From: Natrinema soli
GTDB lineage: Archaea > Halobacteriota > Halobacteria > Halobacteriales > Natrialbaceae
Direction: 5' to 3'
Assembly (NCBI RefSeq): GCF_028618695.1
Contig: NZ_JAQIVI010000096.1
Span: forward strand, 1-35,790
DNA: 35,790 nucleotides
A program made the position numbers and the translations under genes. Under the pieces are notes generated by a model. The model did no database searches and was not told the origin of the DNA. It saw only the letters and a list, made by a program, of their open reading frames with translations. Of this stretch, positions 26,294 through 34,230 are shown in pieces. Position 1 is the first letter of the stretch; the number at the start of each line of letters is the position of its first letter.

Positions 26294-26516
26294 TCGACTC
26301 GTTCTTTCGGTTTCGTGGGAAACCGCTCCCTTCTGGAGCGTCGGCGGTTCGGTGAACTCGCTCCAGTTCGCCGAGTCTTCCCGCAACCGGCGGACCCGAG
26401 AGCGCGACGATCTCACTCGCGAGCAGCGCCGGGAGATCACCGAGACGCTGAGCATTCGAACCGTCAGCTTCGACCTCGAGAGTCCTGTCTCAGTTACGAT
26501 GAAGGGAGAGATGTGA
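26286..26516 (+). CDS. Small protein overlapping the sod stop, unknown family
   Basis: This 76-residue frame starts 8 nt inside the end of sod. I do not recognise it, but its C-terminal part, REQRREITETLSIRTVSFDLE, is clearly repeated in a second frame at 27577-27672, which reads LEQRREITETLSTRAVAFEV. That argues it is a genuine coding family and not a shadow. The N-terminal part, SWETAPFWSVGGSVNSLQF, looks like beta strands; the rest is charged helix. No cysteine or signal is present. The overlap suggests translational coupling with the exported dismutase. Confidence 0.55.
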   Translation: MTDRLVLSVSWETAPFWSVGGSVNSLQFAESSRNRRTRERDDLTREQRREITETLSIRTVSFDLESPVSVTMKGEM

Positions 26517-26667
26517 CCCCGCGTCAGAATTCTCTGCAGGTACCAACGAATCACGAATGAAACAGTCACTCTGAACTGATCATATTTAGAATTCGACTGT
26601 AATAGTCCCTAATACGCCCCGTTTCGGCACACCTAAAACTAACGAGCTACATAATTCCAATTGAAGT

Positions 26668-27030
26668 ATGGAAACAACAGTAACCCGCGGGATAGCGTTG
26701 AACCGTCCGGCAAACCCGCCGATACGTCTCTCGTTCGGGTTGTTCTGGTTGGTTGATCTCGTCGCTACAGTGTTCCTCTTTCTCGTTCCGTACGCCACCG
26801 AACTTAATCCGATCACGACCCATTTCTATGAACTAATCGGATTGCCCGGTGTCGTTCTCGCTGGAAGTATCTACGCCGCCGTGATCGTCATGATCGGCCA
26901 CTATCTCTCGAAACCATATGATGCACTGTTCGCTGTCGGTGCTGTTCTCGTGTACGCCGTTTGTGCGACTAACAATGTCGTCCTCCTCATGAGCGGGGAG
27001 CCAGTCGTCGAAACGCTCGTCATCGCTTGA
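26668..27030 (+). CDS. Small multi-pass membrane protein (DUF5658-like)
   Basis: The 120-residue protein has a short N-terminal tail and about four hydrophobic segments: FGLFWLVDLVATVFLFLVPY, then GLPGVVLAGSIYAAVIVMIG, then ALFAVGAVLVYAVCATNNVV, with a weaker fourth. An ELNPIT motif follows the first helix and a D sits inside that helix, the pattern of haloarchaeal DUF5658-type proteins. The function of that family is unknown to me. It sits alone in the plus strand between the sod pair and a HalOD1 gene, and nothing suggests a pathway. Confidence 0.65.
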   Translation: METTVTRGIALNRPANPPIRLSFGLFWLVDLVATVFLFLVPYATELNPITTHFYELIGLPGVVLAGSIYAAVIVMIGHYLSKPYDALFAVGAVLVYAVCATNNVVLLMSGEPVVETLVIA

Positions 27031-27038
27031 GCGAACCC

Positions 27039-27125
27039 TTAGAAAATATCGCCGATCACGATCTTCGCCTGCTCGATCCCGCGGTGATCACCGTGGAACC
27101 GAGCAAGCGAAAATTTCGATTGACA
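27039..27125 (-). pseudogene. Coding-like C-terminal tail of a lost gene
   Basis: The minus strand reads SLARFHGDHRGIEQAKIVIG and ends DIF-stop at 27039. Composition is haloarchaeal and protein-like, with no start codon and no upstream body. I do not recognise the parent family. Confidence 0.35.
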
Positions 27126-27276
27126 CTAGCTTCTGAATAAGTGATTCTCTTCCACCGTAATCACTCATTTCCCTCCTACTCAGAACCCGTCATGAAAACT
27201 GTTCAGAGGCCGTTGTCTGACGCACGTCATTAGAGGAACGTCTGGTTTTATGTGTTAGTTCCTGACATCGGAGGTT

Positions 27277-27543
27277 GTGCAACCCACTCAATCACTCAGT
27301 CTGAAGATCGTAGACAAAGTCGCCGAACGTGAAGGAGTCCAACCGGAAAAGCTCAACCCACCGATCCATTCCGCGATCAACACGGACGCACTTGACTTAC
27401 TCTATGACGCACGCGACTCCGATAGGAATCCGTCCACAATCGAATTCGTCTACAACGGCTACACGGTGACTGTCGATAGTACAGGCGACGTGGATCTCGA
27501 GAATCGTGTAGCAGCCCTCGACCCTGAGAAAACCGCAGTGTGA
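27277..27543 (+). CDS. Stand-alone HalOD1 domain protein
   Basis: The 88-residue protein is almost only a HalOD1 domain: SLSLKIVDKVAEREGVQPEK, LNPPIHSAINTDALDLLY, then the hairpin IEFVYNGYTVTVDSTGDVDL. The start is a GTG at 27277; no ATG is available at the N-terminus, and a GGAGGT lies only 1-2 nt before it, too close for a normal SD. It resembles the minus-strand copy at 21101-21394 and may act as a free partner in a signalling pathway. It is convergent with a 31-codon minus-strand frame. Confidence 0.72.
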   Translation: MQPTQSLSLKIVDKVAEREGVQPEKLNPPIHSAINTDALDLLYDARDSDRNPSTIEFVYNGYTVTVDSTGDVDLENRVAALDPEKTAV

Positions 27544-27576
27544 CCCGTTCTGGGCCCCGGGCTAAAATTCGATCTC

Positions 27577-27672
27577 TTAGTAGTCGGTCTCAACGACTGT
27601 CTCAGTAGTAACTTCGAAAGCCACTGCTCGAGTCGAAAGCGTCTCGGTGATCTCTCGGCGCTGCTCGAGCAT
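27577..27672 (-). CDS. Truncated copy of the small protein next to sod
   Basis: The minus-strand frame MLEQRREITETLSTRAVAFE (31 codons, ATG at 27672) matches the C-terminal half of the protein at 26286-26516, including about 30 nearly identical bases covering EQRREITETL. Similarity extends a few codons upstream of the ATG, so this is either a very short gene or the tail of a longer lost one. Function unknown. Confidence 0.45.
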   Translation of the reverse strand: MLEQRREITETLSTRAVAFEVTTETVVETDY

Positions 27673-27877
27673 GTCATGCAATAGTTCCCTCCTCCATTAT
27701 TCATAGACCCGACCATGGATAAAACGTGTAACTGTTGAAATCACTGGCTTACAGGCGCGAAATGAGGGCTGTATAATCGATGGATAGCAGGTATGAGATG
27801 TACCTATGAAAATCCTGCATTCTATGACACGCTCAGTTCTCATCTATACGGTATCTCCCAAATATCTATGTCCGATT
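27673..27877. other. Gap downstream of the glycerophosphodiesterase gene
   Basis: A lower-GC stretch with no supported gene. Plus-strand frames entering it are shadows of the phosphodiesterase gene. Confidence 0.4.
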
Positions 27878-28714
27878 TTATTGATTCGGTGGGTTGCGAT
27901 GTGTATTGTCGAAGGTAGCCATGTGAGAATAGTCCGCGATCAGCCCATCTACGCCCAACTCAAGTGGCTCTTGAGCCTCTCTCCAACTATCAATCGTCCA
28001 CACATTAACGTCCCGGCCTTCTTTGTGAGCAGTTTCCACAAGATCTGGATCAAGAATTCCAGTAGAGGGATTGACCGCTTTAGCGCCGAGTTCGCGAGCA
28101 ATCTTCATATTCTCCTCTTTATTATCTCCAAAAATAGGCGCCACATCTACGCTAGGATCGACATCCTGAACGGCTCGGAGCGCGTCCGGGTCAAACGAGG
28201 ATACATAGTACTCCCCTGGGTATTGCGATGCAATAGGTAGTGCCTGTTCGGCAAACTCTTTCCAAGAAAAGGGACCCGAATCTTTGAATTCAATATTCAT
28301 CATCACGCTTGGTCTAGTTGCGTCAAGGGTTTCAGCAAGCGTTGGGATTGTCTCTCCAGATTCGAGAACTTCTGCTTGCAACACTGTTTCAGATGGGGTC
28401 TCCCCAACGAGACCTTCTTCATCTGTGAGGTTATCAAGTGTCGCATCGTGAAAAACAACAATCTCTCCATCGCTTGTTGCTTCAATGTCGATTTCGATAC
28501 GATCTGCTCCTAAGCGCGACGCACCCTCTACAGCGGCAATCGTATTCTGTGGAAAGATGTCTCTGAATCCGCGATGTGCCGTTATATGGAGTTTCTCTCG
28601 TGCTCTATGGGTCTCCTTCAACTCCTCCTGTGCTGTCCCCGTACCGCTTAACAATGAGACTCCGAGCGCCGCACCAATCGTTCCAACAACAGTTCGTCGT
28701 GATGTTCGTGTCAT
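27878..28714 (-). CDS. Tat-exported glycerophosphodiester phosphodiesterase
   Basis: The 278-residue protein begins with a twin-arginine signal (R6-R7 in TSRRTVVGTIG, hydrophobic to about 24, then GTAQ). A GDPD TIM barrel follows: H47-R48-G (ITAHRGF), E74 and D76 in IEIDIE, H89 in VVFHD, the IEFKD segment, and a C-terminal VNVWTID strand. It hydrolyses glycerophosphodiesters to glycerol-3-phosphate (or glycerol-1-phosphate) and an alcohol outside the cell. Catalytic residues are all present. Codon use is distinctly AT-richer than the core genes of this window (many TTT, AAT, TCA), suggesting recent acquisition. It stands alone, with TATA-rich sequence upstream. Confidence 0.92.
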   Translation of the reverse strand: MTRTSRRTVVGTIGAALGVSLLSGTGTAQEELKETHRAREKLHITAHRGFRDIFPQNTIAAVEGASRLGADRIEIDIEATSDGEIVVFHDATLDNLTDEEGLVGETPSETVLQAEVLESGETIPTLAETLDATRPSVMMNIEFKDSGPFSWKEFAEQALPIASQYPGEYYVSSFDPDALRAVQDVDPSVDVAPIFGDNKEENMKIARELGAKAVNPSTGILDPDLVETAHKEGRDVNVWTIDSWREAQEPLELGVDGLIADYSHMATFDNTHRNPPNQ

Positions 28715-29335
28715 CAGTCAATTCAAGGAGAATCACTATAATAAGCATATATATTAGTCATATATGGCTATAAATAAACTCACAAGAGTGTGAGTTGGAA
28801 ATATTGACATAATGAGACAAAAGGAGCTGCGTATTAAGCGCTCGACTTAACAAGATCATTCGGCTTTTCACATTGGATATTTCACATATGAGCGGTCGAA
28901 CAGACCGCTTCCTCGATCTTCTCACACGATTTCGAAAGGCAGTCGGATCCTGTTCCCTTCTGCTGGAATCACGAGTGACGCGAAAGCCAGCGCGATCGTT
29001 CCAGTGGAGACCGATCCACTGACTCGCTGAATGCTCGAAATCACGAGAAGATCGTTTCTTGTACCTGTTTTTGCGATTCATATACCTCTTCATTAATATA
29101 ATAGATGTGTGAAAAAGAGAGCAATGACGACAAGGACAATCCGGACAAGTACGTTGCGACAAACAAGACCCATCCTCTGTATTCAGCACGCAGTTTCTAC
29201 AATCTCTCCGATAAATCACTCGTCGCTCCGTTATCTACTTCATCTGTACTGAACGGCAACTAGGTGTGCGAACTGAGCATCGAATTGGAACCCCCTGATC
29301 GCTCCAAAAAGGCTATAGTTGACCCTACCCTAAAC
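28715..29335. other. AT-rich intergenic region
   Basis: No confident gene in about 620 bp. A hairpin AGCGGTC/GACCGCT (28891-28909, 5-nt loop) lies inside a 44-codon plus-strand frame (28888-29022) that begins SGRTDRFLDLLTRFRKAVG; I cannot support it as a gene. The first 100 bp hold the promoter of the phosphodiesterase (repeated TATA steps). Confidence 0.4.
29313..29318 (+). promoter_or_regulatory. TATA-like element before the histidine kinase
   Basis: CTATAG ends 17-18 nt before the ATG at 29336, slightly closer than ideal. It supports the internal ATG over the upstream GTG. Confidence 0.35.
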
Positions 29336-30529
29336 ATGTCAATGCGCCTTTGGGACCGCTTCGCGGCCGTCATTGGCGGGAGGAATGTGATTATAGCTCT
29401 TGGCGGGCTGTACCTCATACTTGTTGCGGGCTGGGCGTTCATGCCGACTTCTCCAAAGATGTCTCTTGTGAATACTCATATCATCACCAGCTTTATTGGT
29501 GGCTCTGGTTTCCTTCTCCTCATTGGCGGATATCGATTACCCCGCACTGACATCCATCCGAGATTCTACTCCACTATTGCAGGCTGGTGCCTCGTTGGGA
29601 TTGGGGTGATGCTCGTCATTATTGTACTCTACAATTTCCAGCCCGGTCCGAAGATCGCCAACCCAGTCCGGTCTGTCCTGATACTCACAGGGTTCAGTTC
29701 CGTCGCCGGATACGGTGTAGGGACGTACGCTGCGCAAGCGAAAACACATGCTCGTCGACTTGAACGGCAAAATCATCTGCTAGAACAAACACAAAGGCAA
29801 CTTGAAGAATCGAACGAACGTCTTGAGCAGTTTGCGTACGCTGCATCCCATGATCTGCAAGAGCCGCTCCGGATGGTTTCGAGCTATCTGGGACTTATCG
29901 AACGTCAATACGGTGACGAACTTGACGAAGATGGTGAAGAGTTCCTCGACTACGCGATTGACGGATCGGAGCGAATGAAAGAGATGATCGACGGGTTACT
30001 CGAATATTCACGTGTAGATACACAGGGGAACCCGCTCGAACCCGTTGATCTTGAGGAGGTGCTTGTCAACGTGCGCAAGGATCTTGAATTACAGATCGAG
30101 GAGACTGGCACCACTATCAAAACCGGTGAGCTACCGCGTGTCGAAGGAGATGAGAGCCAATTACGCCAACTCTTTCAAAACCTCCTTTCGAATGCGATCG
30201 AGTATAACAGCGATGAGCCACCACGGATTGACGTTTCCGCCGAACGTGATGCTGAAGAATGGATGATCTCAGTTCGTGATAACGGCATTGGGATTGATCC
30301 AGAGGACCAAGACCGCGTCTTCGAGGTATTCCAGCGGCTCCACAGCCAAGAAGAGCATTCAGGGACAGGGATTGGACTCGCACTCTGTAAACGAATTGTC
30401 GAACGACATGGCGGCGAGATTGAAGTTGATTCCACACCCGGGGAGGGGACGACATTCGTGTTTTCGTTACCGGTAGTGACCAATGAGACAGATAACCATT
30501 CTACACAGAGCAAGTCAGCATCGACCTGA
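29336..30529 (+). CDS. Membrane sensor histidine kinase
   Basis: The 397-residue protein has four predicted membrane helices in the first 140 residues (NVIIALGGLYLILVAGWAF and three more). A short coiled linker follows (LERQNHLLEQTQRQLEESN), then a HisKA domain with phospho-acceptor H172 in ASHDLQEPLRM, and an HATPase domain with N box NLLSNAIEY, G1 DNGIGID and G2 GTGIGLALCK. There is no PAS or HAMP domain, so the membrane part probably senses. The ATG at 29336 was chosen because CTATAG lies 18 nt before it; a GTG 24 codons upstream is less likely. No response regulator is adjacent; its partner must be elsewhere. GC is lower than in the core genes. Confidence 0.9.
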   Translation: MSMRLWDRFAAVIGGRNVIIALGGLYLILVAGWAFMPTSPKMSLVNTHIITSFIGGSGFLLLIGGYRLPRTDIHPRFYSTIAGWCLVGIGVMLVIIVLYNFQPGPKIANPVRSVLILTGFSSVAGYGVGTYAAQAKTHARRLERQNHLLEQTQRQLEESNERLEQFAYAASHDLQEPLRMVSSYLGLIERQYGDELDEDGEEFLDYAIDGSERMKEMIDGLLEYSRVDTQGNPLEPVDLEEVLVNVRKDLELQIEETGTTIKTGELPRVEGDESQLRQLFQNLLSNAIEYNSDEPPRIDVSAERDAEEWMISVRDNGIGIDPEDQDRVFEVFQRLHSQEEHSGTGIGLALCKRIVERHGGEIEVDSTPGEGTTFVFSLPVVTNETDNHSTQSKSAST

Positions 30530-30549
30530 ACAGCCAATTGATCTTAGCT

Positions 30550-31290
30550 GGCACTGTCTAGTCTAGCACCTCCGCTGGCGTCTGTCCGTTGAGTGACTGG
30601 TGCGGTCGCTGTGTGTTATAGTAATGTGCGAACTGTTCAAGCAACTCTCTGACGCTTGCCGACTACCGACCCACGAATTATGGAAGCGGTCAATGCGCAT
30701 TTTGAGGGTATGAAACCACTTTTCGATGAGGTTTCGGTCAGTATAGTTGACCCGACCGCTCAATCCTACCCGCGAGAGGGCAGTCCGATAGCCAAATTGA
30801 TCAGCGAGAAACTCAGCCTCGGAGAGATCGTGTTTCTCGTGGAGTTTCTGGAGAAATGCAGCTGCCGGATCAGTGCCGTGCCGACCAAATAACGCGACGT
30901 CGAGGATCAACTTCGACTCGATGTCTATTGCAGCATATAGCCAAGACCACTCGCCGTTGATTTTGACAGCGGTTTCATCCACAGCGACCCGCGACGGCGA
31001 CGCCGTCGGCGGGTCGCGTTCACTGTCAGCCAGCCGATGTACCCAGTTCCAGATCGCCCCATGAGAGCGCTCAACGCCTAATTCAGCGAGAATCATTGTT
31101 GTCTCCCGAAGTGAACAACCGGTCTGATGAAGGCGGACGGCGAACGCCCTGACGGGCGTCGCCGTCCGCTCATTCTCCCAAGATTCTTCTAAATTCGCGT
31201 CATAGCTCTCGATGAGCAGGTCTGCGAGCATTCTAGCCAATTCACTCAATGACCTGCTCTCTTCTCAAACTGGCTCAACTAGACAGTGCC
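30550..31290 (-). mobile_element. IS6-family insertion sequence, 741 bp
   Basis: Perfect 13-bp terminal inverted repeats GGCACTGTCTAGT (30550-30562) and its complement (31278-31290) bound a transposase gene. The element lies 20 bp after the histidine kinase stop. The flanking octamers TCTTAGCT and TCCATTCC differ, so no 8-bp target duplication is present, which is unusual for this family. Confidence 0.88.
30558..31249 (-). pseudogene. IS6-family transposase, frameshifted near the C-terminus
   Basis: The N-terminal helix-turn-helix reads LHQTGCSLRETTMILAELGV. The DDE core follows, with Asp in VAVDETAVKINGEWSWLYAA, Asp in FLADQFGYRTAL, and Glu in NLIEKWFHTLKMRIDRFHNS. After WVGSR the frame continues as a Ser-rich tail to about 30563. 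One missing base near 30656-30662 would instead give ASVRELLEQFAHYYNTQRPH and a normal end QTPAEVLD at 30558. The start is a TTG at 31249 or the ATG at 31231. The catalytic triad is intact, so activity is lost only if the C-terminal 35 residues matter or if this is not a sequencing slip. Confidence 0.83.
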
Positions 31291-31318
31291 TCCATTCCGA
31301 TACTACCGTCCAGGGTGG

Positions 31319-31401
31319 CTATAGTGACCACTGAAATAATTTACACGCTAACCGCGAAGCTGTCATGCGATCAAGTGTGCACTGATTTTCAGTGGCACTA
31401 G
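31319..31401. mobile_element. MITE-like element, copy B
   Basis: This 83-bp element begins CTATAGTGACCACTGAAAT and ends TTTTCAGTGGCACTAG, the same termini as the 127-bp element at 10727. It also shares an internal GTCRTGCGATCRRGTGT block near the right end. The middle is about 44 bp shorter. It lies 28 bp beyond the IS6 right end. Confidence 0.6.
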
Positions 31402-31957
31402 AGGTCGTCATCGGCACCGATCACGGCGAGCCAGCGACCCGACCTGACAGCCGGGCGTACCAGTGGGAACGGGAATCGATCCTGCGGCGACCGTTACGGT
31501 TGCGCTTCGAGTTAATGCCGGTCCACCTATCGCCGTCTTCTTCCGTCTGCATCGCGCAAACCGCGAAATCACTCGGCAAGGGAGCGCTGCTGCTATCGAC
31601 AACACGAACCACGTCTTCGGACGTGATTTCTGGCAGACCAATGATGATCTGCGGCGTATGGGTTATTTTCGCAGAAACACACACAGTAAAGTTTGTTTTT
31701 CTTTACAATTAATAGAAGAATGTATGGATTTTATCGGATGTTCGTTCTCCTGTTGCTTTATTAACTCACCTTGGCCCACTAGTCCCAGAAATAATATATA
31801 AAATTATATGCCTTTGTCTTTCGATTGTGATATTCCCGATAAAAGGGGAGGAATCGACCGCTCCTCCGAGTACTGCGAACGCTACTCGCCGCCTCCTGGC
31901 TCGCGCGACCGTCAGCAAAGAGGTCACCACCGTCCCGGCCGCTGCCAGTTACGCCTT
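31402..31957. other. Region without a supported gene
   Basis: Several overlapping 80-110 codon frames exist on both strands (31408-31800), but none has a recognisable motif or acidic haloarchaeal composition. A low-GC patch (31680-31810) suggests foreign or decayed DNA. Confidence 0.4.
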
Positions 31958-32103
31958 TCAGGCCTCGAGGTGCTCGATACGGGCGTAGCGGCCGGCTCGC
32001 CAGCCGGCGACGATTACGAGAAAGAGATCATCAGCGGTGAGGCCGATGTATCGGACAACTTCCGGTACAAGATGGAGTCCACCGTTCGGAACCGGATCCG
32101 AAG
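31958..32103 (-). pseudogene. Coding-like C-terminal tail downstream of the GlcD-type gene
   Basis: Immediately after the oxidase stop the minus strand reads NGGLHLVPEVVRYIGLTADD, then LFLVIVAGWRAGRYARIEHL, and stops at 31958. It has clear protein character but no start. It is probably the last part of a gene whose body was deleted; the parent family was not recognised. Confidence 0.4.
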
Positions 32104-33486
32104 TCACTCTGGAGAGATGATTTTTCCCGGGTTCAGGATACCGTTTGGATCAAGCGCGTCCTTGAGATGGCGCATAACGTCAATTGTTCCGTCAGTGTAC
32201 TCCTCGGGAAGGTACTGCTGTTTCCCCATGCCGACGCCGTGTTCGCCCGTCGACGTGCCATAGAGGTCGATTGCATATTCAACGATCTCCTCGTCGACTC
32301 GTTCGCCAAGCGCACGGTGGTCGGCGTCGCCTTCCCTGACCATGACGGTGTAATGGATGTTCCCGTCACCGGCGTGTCCGAAGCACGGTATCTCTAAGTC
32401 ATGTTCGGCCTCGAGCGCCGAAATATAGTCGATGAGGTCGGCGTACTTGCTGATCGGAACGGTAACGTCGCCGGAGGTGAGCATCTCCAAGTCTGGGTCG
32501 TAGTGTTTCAGAGCGGACGCCATCTCCTTGCGGACTTCCCACAGTTCAGCCATCTCTCGCCCAGATTTTCCGATATCGATGTCGTGAACAGGATACTCCT
32601 CAAGTATGCTTCGGCAGAACTCGATCTCCGTTTCGACGTCGTGGTTCTCGTGGAATTCGACGAACGCCATCGGAGCATTCGGTAAGTCCACATCGAGATA
32701 CCGATTAACCATCATCGCACTCAATTCGTCGATTAATTCTATCTTCGCAACGTCAACACCCGACCGGACGATATCCGAGATGGCCGCCGACGCGTCCGTT
32801 CGATTCTCGAAGATAACTCGACCGCCACGGATCTGTTCCGGGATGCCGACCAACTCGAGCGTGGCCTCGGTAACGACGGCGAGAGTTCCTTCACTCCCGA
32901 CGAGGAGATCCATCACGTTGTAACCGGCTGACGTCTTTACGGTCTTGCTTCCAGTCTCGATGAACGTCCCGTCTGCGAGGACGGCCTCGAGTCGCAACAC
33001 CCAGTCATGGACTTCACCGTATTTGACCGTTTGCATTCCGCTCGCGTCGTTAGCGATCATTCCCCCAATCGTCGAGATATTTCCAGAAGAGGGAAGTGGT
33101 GGAAAGAAGAGACCATATGGTCTCACAGCTTCAGTAATCCGCGATCCCAGCAGTCCGGGCTGAACGTCAATCTGGAAATCTTCGGGTCGAATCTCGAGGA
33201 CTGCATCCATCCGAGTCATGTTCATACTAATCCCCCCCTCGACCGGGACGGCGTGGCCCTCGAGGCTCGTTCCAGCTGCGTACGGCGTTACCGGAATTCC
33301 CCGTTCGTTAGCCCCCTCGAGAACGGTCGAGACGTCCTCGGTCGACTCGGGCCAAACGACGATATCAGGCATTGCTGCCTCCGTATCGGGCGTTCCCCAG
33401 TCAGTGCTATGTTTCTCACGACGCTCCTCCCCGGTCGATATCTGCTTGTCCGACAGTGATGTCTCGGACAGGAACTCAAATTCCAT
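32104..33486 (-). CDS. GlcD-type FAD-linked oxidase (glycolate or D-lactate dehydrogenase)
   Basis: The 460-residue flavoprotein has the FAD_binding_4 domain (PDIVVWPESTEDVSTVL; TPYAAGTSLEGHAVP; PPLPSSGNISTIGGMIANDA; DLLVGSEGTLAVVTEATLEL). The C-terminal FAD oxidase domain contains CFGHAGDGNIHYTVM and GTSTGEHGVGMGKQQYLP with its histidines, then DPNGILNPGKI. The family oxidises 2-hydroxy acids such as D-lactate or glycolate, passing electrons to quinone or a partner FeS protein. The ATG at 33486 follows a TATA-like GTATAAGT by 26 nt, so it was preferred to a GTG 12 codons upstream. No GlcE/GlcF-like gene is adjacent. The permease remnant upstream suggests that substrate uptake was once encoded next to it. 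Confidence 0.88.
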   Translation of the reverse strand: MEFEFLSETSLSDKQISTGEERREKHSTDWGTPDTEAAMPDIVVWPESTEDVSTVLEGANERGIPVTPYAAGTSLEGHAVPVEGGISMNMTRMDAVLEIRPEDFQIDVQPGLLGSRITEAVRPYGLFFPPLPSSGNISTIGGMIANDASGMQTVKYGEVHDWVLRLEAVLADGTFIETGSKTVKTSAGYNVMDLLVGSEGTLAVVTEATLELVGIPEQIRGGRVIFENRTDASAAISDIVRSGVDVAKIELIDELSAMMVNRYLDVDLPNAPMAFVEFHENHDVETEIEFCRSILEEYPVHDIDIGKSGREMAELWEVRKEMASALKHYDPDLEMLTSGDVTVPISKYADLIDYISALEAEHDLEIPCFGHAGDGNIHYTVMVREGDADHRALGERVDEEIVEYAIDLYGTSTGEHGVGMGKQQYLPEEYTDGTIDVMRHLKDALDPNGILNPGKIISPE

Positions 33487-33512
33487 GACAGATGGTAGCT
33501 CAACTCCCAATA

Positions 33513-33520
33513 ACTTATAC
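33513..33520 (-). promoter_or_regulatory. TATA-like box of the GlcD-type gene
   Basis: GTATAAGT on the minus strand lies 26 nt before the ATG at 33486, so the transcript is probably leaderless. Confidence 0.5.
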
Positions 33521-33588
33521 ACTCTGGATACATCGGGACAGAGTAGTCGCTGGCGGTCCGACGCGGTATCCTGAGGAAAAGTAGGAGG

Positions 33589-33774
33589 CTAGGCCAACGG
33601 GAGGACAGTCGCGATTACGAGTGTGAATACGAGGCCAACCACTGATATCACGAGTCCGACGAATGAGAACGTCCGTAACGTCTCGTGGTGCTTGAGGCCA
33701 CCTACTTCGTTGATAATCCAGAACGGGCTACTGTTGTGACAATAGTAGAATACTTTCCGACCACACTGTTGTAA
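33589..33774 (-). pseudogene. GntP-type permease, C-terminal remnant
   Basis: The minus strand is open for 61 codons without a start between stops at 33775 and 33589. It reads VFYYCHNSSPFWIINEVGGL, KHHETLRTFSFVGL and a hydrophobic final helix ending TLVIATVLPLA. The HxNSSPFWI segment and terminal helix match the end of gluconate/hydroxy-acid permeases of the GntP group. The other 350 or so residues are missing. The next gene downstream on this strand is the hydroxy-acid oxidase, which fits a former uptake-oxidation pair. Confidence 0.6.
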
Positions 33775-34230
33775 TCAGCGTGATCTCGAGGCGGTCGATC
33801 CGGGCGACGTCCGATTCCGACCCGCTCGGTCGGTCGTATTCGCCAGACGAGACCCAATAGCTGTCCTGAGCGAATGAGTGTTCTTCACAGGCGAACAGTT
33901 GTCCGAATCATTCTGGCAGATTCGCGACCGATAGCACAACCGAACTGTACGGAGGATTTCTACGGGTAGCGTCGGCCCGTTCGAACCGATTGGTCAGTGA
34001 AACACGAAACCGACCGCACCATCGTCATGGTTTACAACCATATGTTTGTAATTATTATCGGGCATCGAGACGTTGGATCCGACTGACGAACGATTCTGAC
34101 CCGTTCGATCGGACGTGTTCGCCAGATAATTCCCGCTAACGTGCAAAAGCGAACTTACGTTCGTTACACACGAACAAATGACCTGGTCCGTTCTGGCGGC
34201 GATCTCGCGACGGATCCCCCTTCGTCGCCG
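33775..34230. other. Gap between the permease remnant and the IclR gene
   Basis: No gene. It holds CGAACAGTTGTCCGA (33892-33906), matched at 14 of 15 bases by 35052-35066 before the IclR gene, and a near-perfect palindrome TTACAACCATATGTTTGTAA (34032-34051) in an AT-rich stretch. These look like leftover control sites of the deleted permease gene. Confidence 0.45.
34032..34051. promoter_or_regulatory. 20-bp palindrome with one mismatched pair
   Basis: TTACAAC/CATATG/TTTGTAA reads nearly the same on both strands. It is a candidate operator upstream of the permease remnant and downstream of the IclR gene. Confidence 0.4.

Noticed and set aside
28891..28909. Hairpin AGCGGTC-GAACA-GACCGCT as a terminator or RNA element
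   Set aside because: No T-run follows and no gene ends nearby; recorded only as part of the gap.
28758..29219. 153-codon minus-strand frame with several cysteines
   Set aside because: Arg/Ser/Cys-rich composition, no start context and no recognisable zinc motif spacing; it lies in an AT-rich gap.
31808..32263. 151-codon plus-strand frame
   Set aside because: Its second half is antisense to the GlcD-type gene; its first half is Pro/Arg rich and overlaps a better minus-strand tail.
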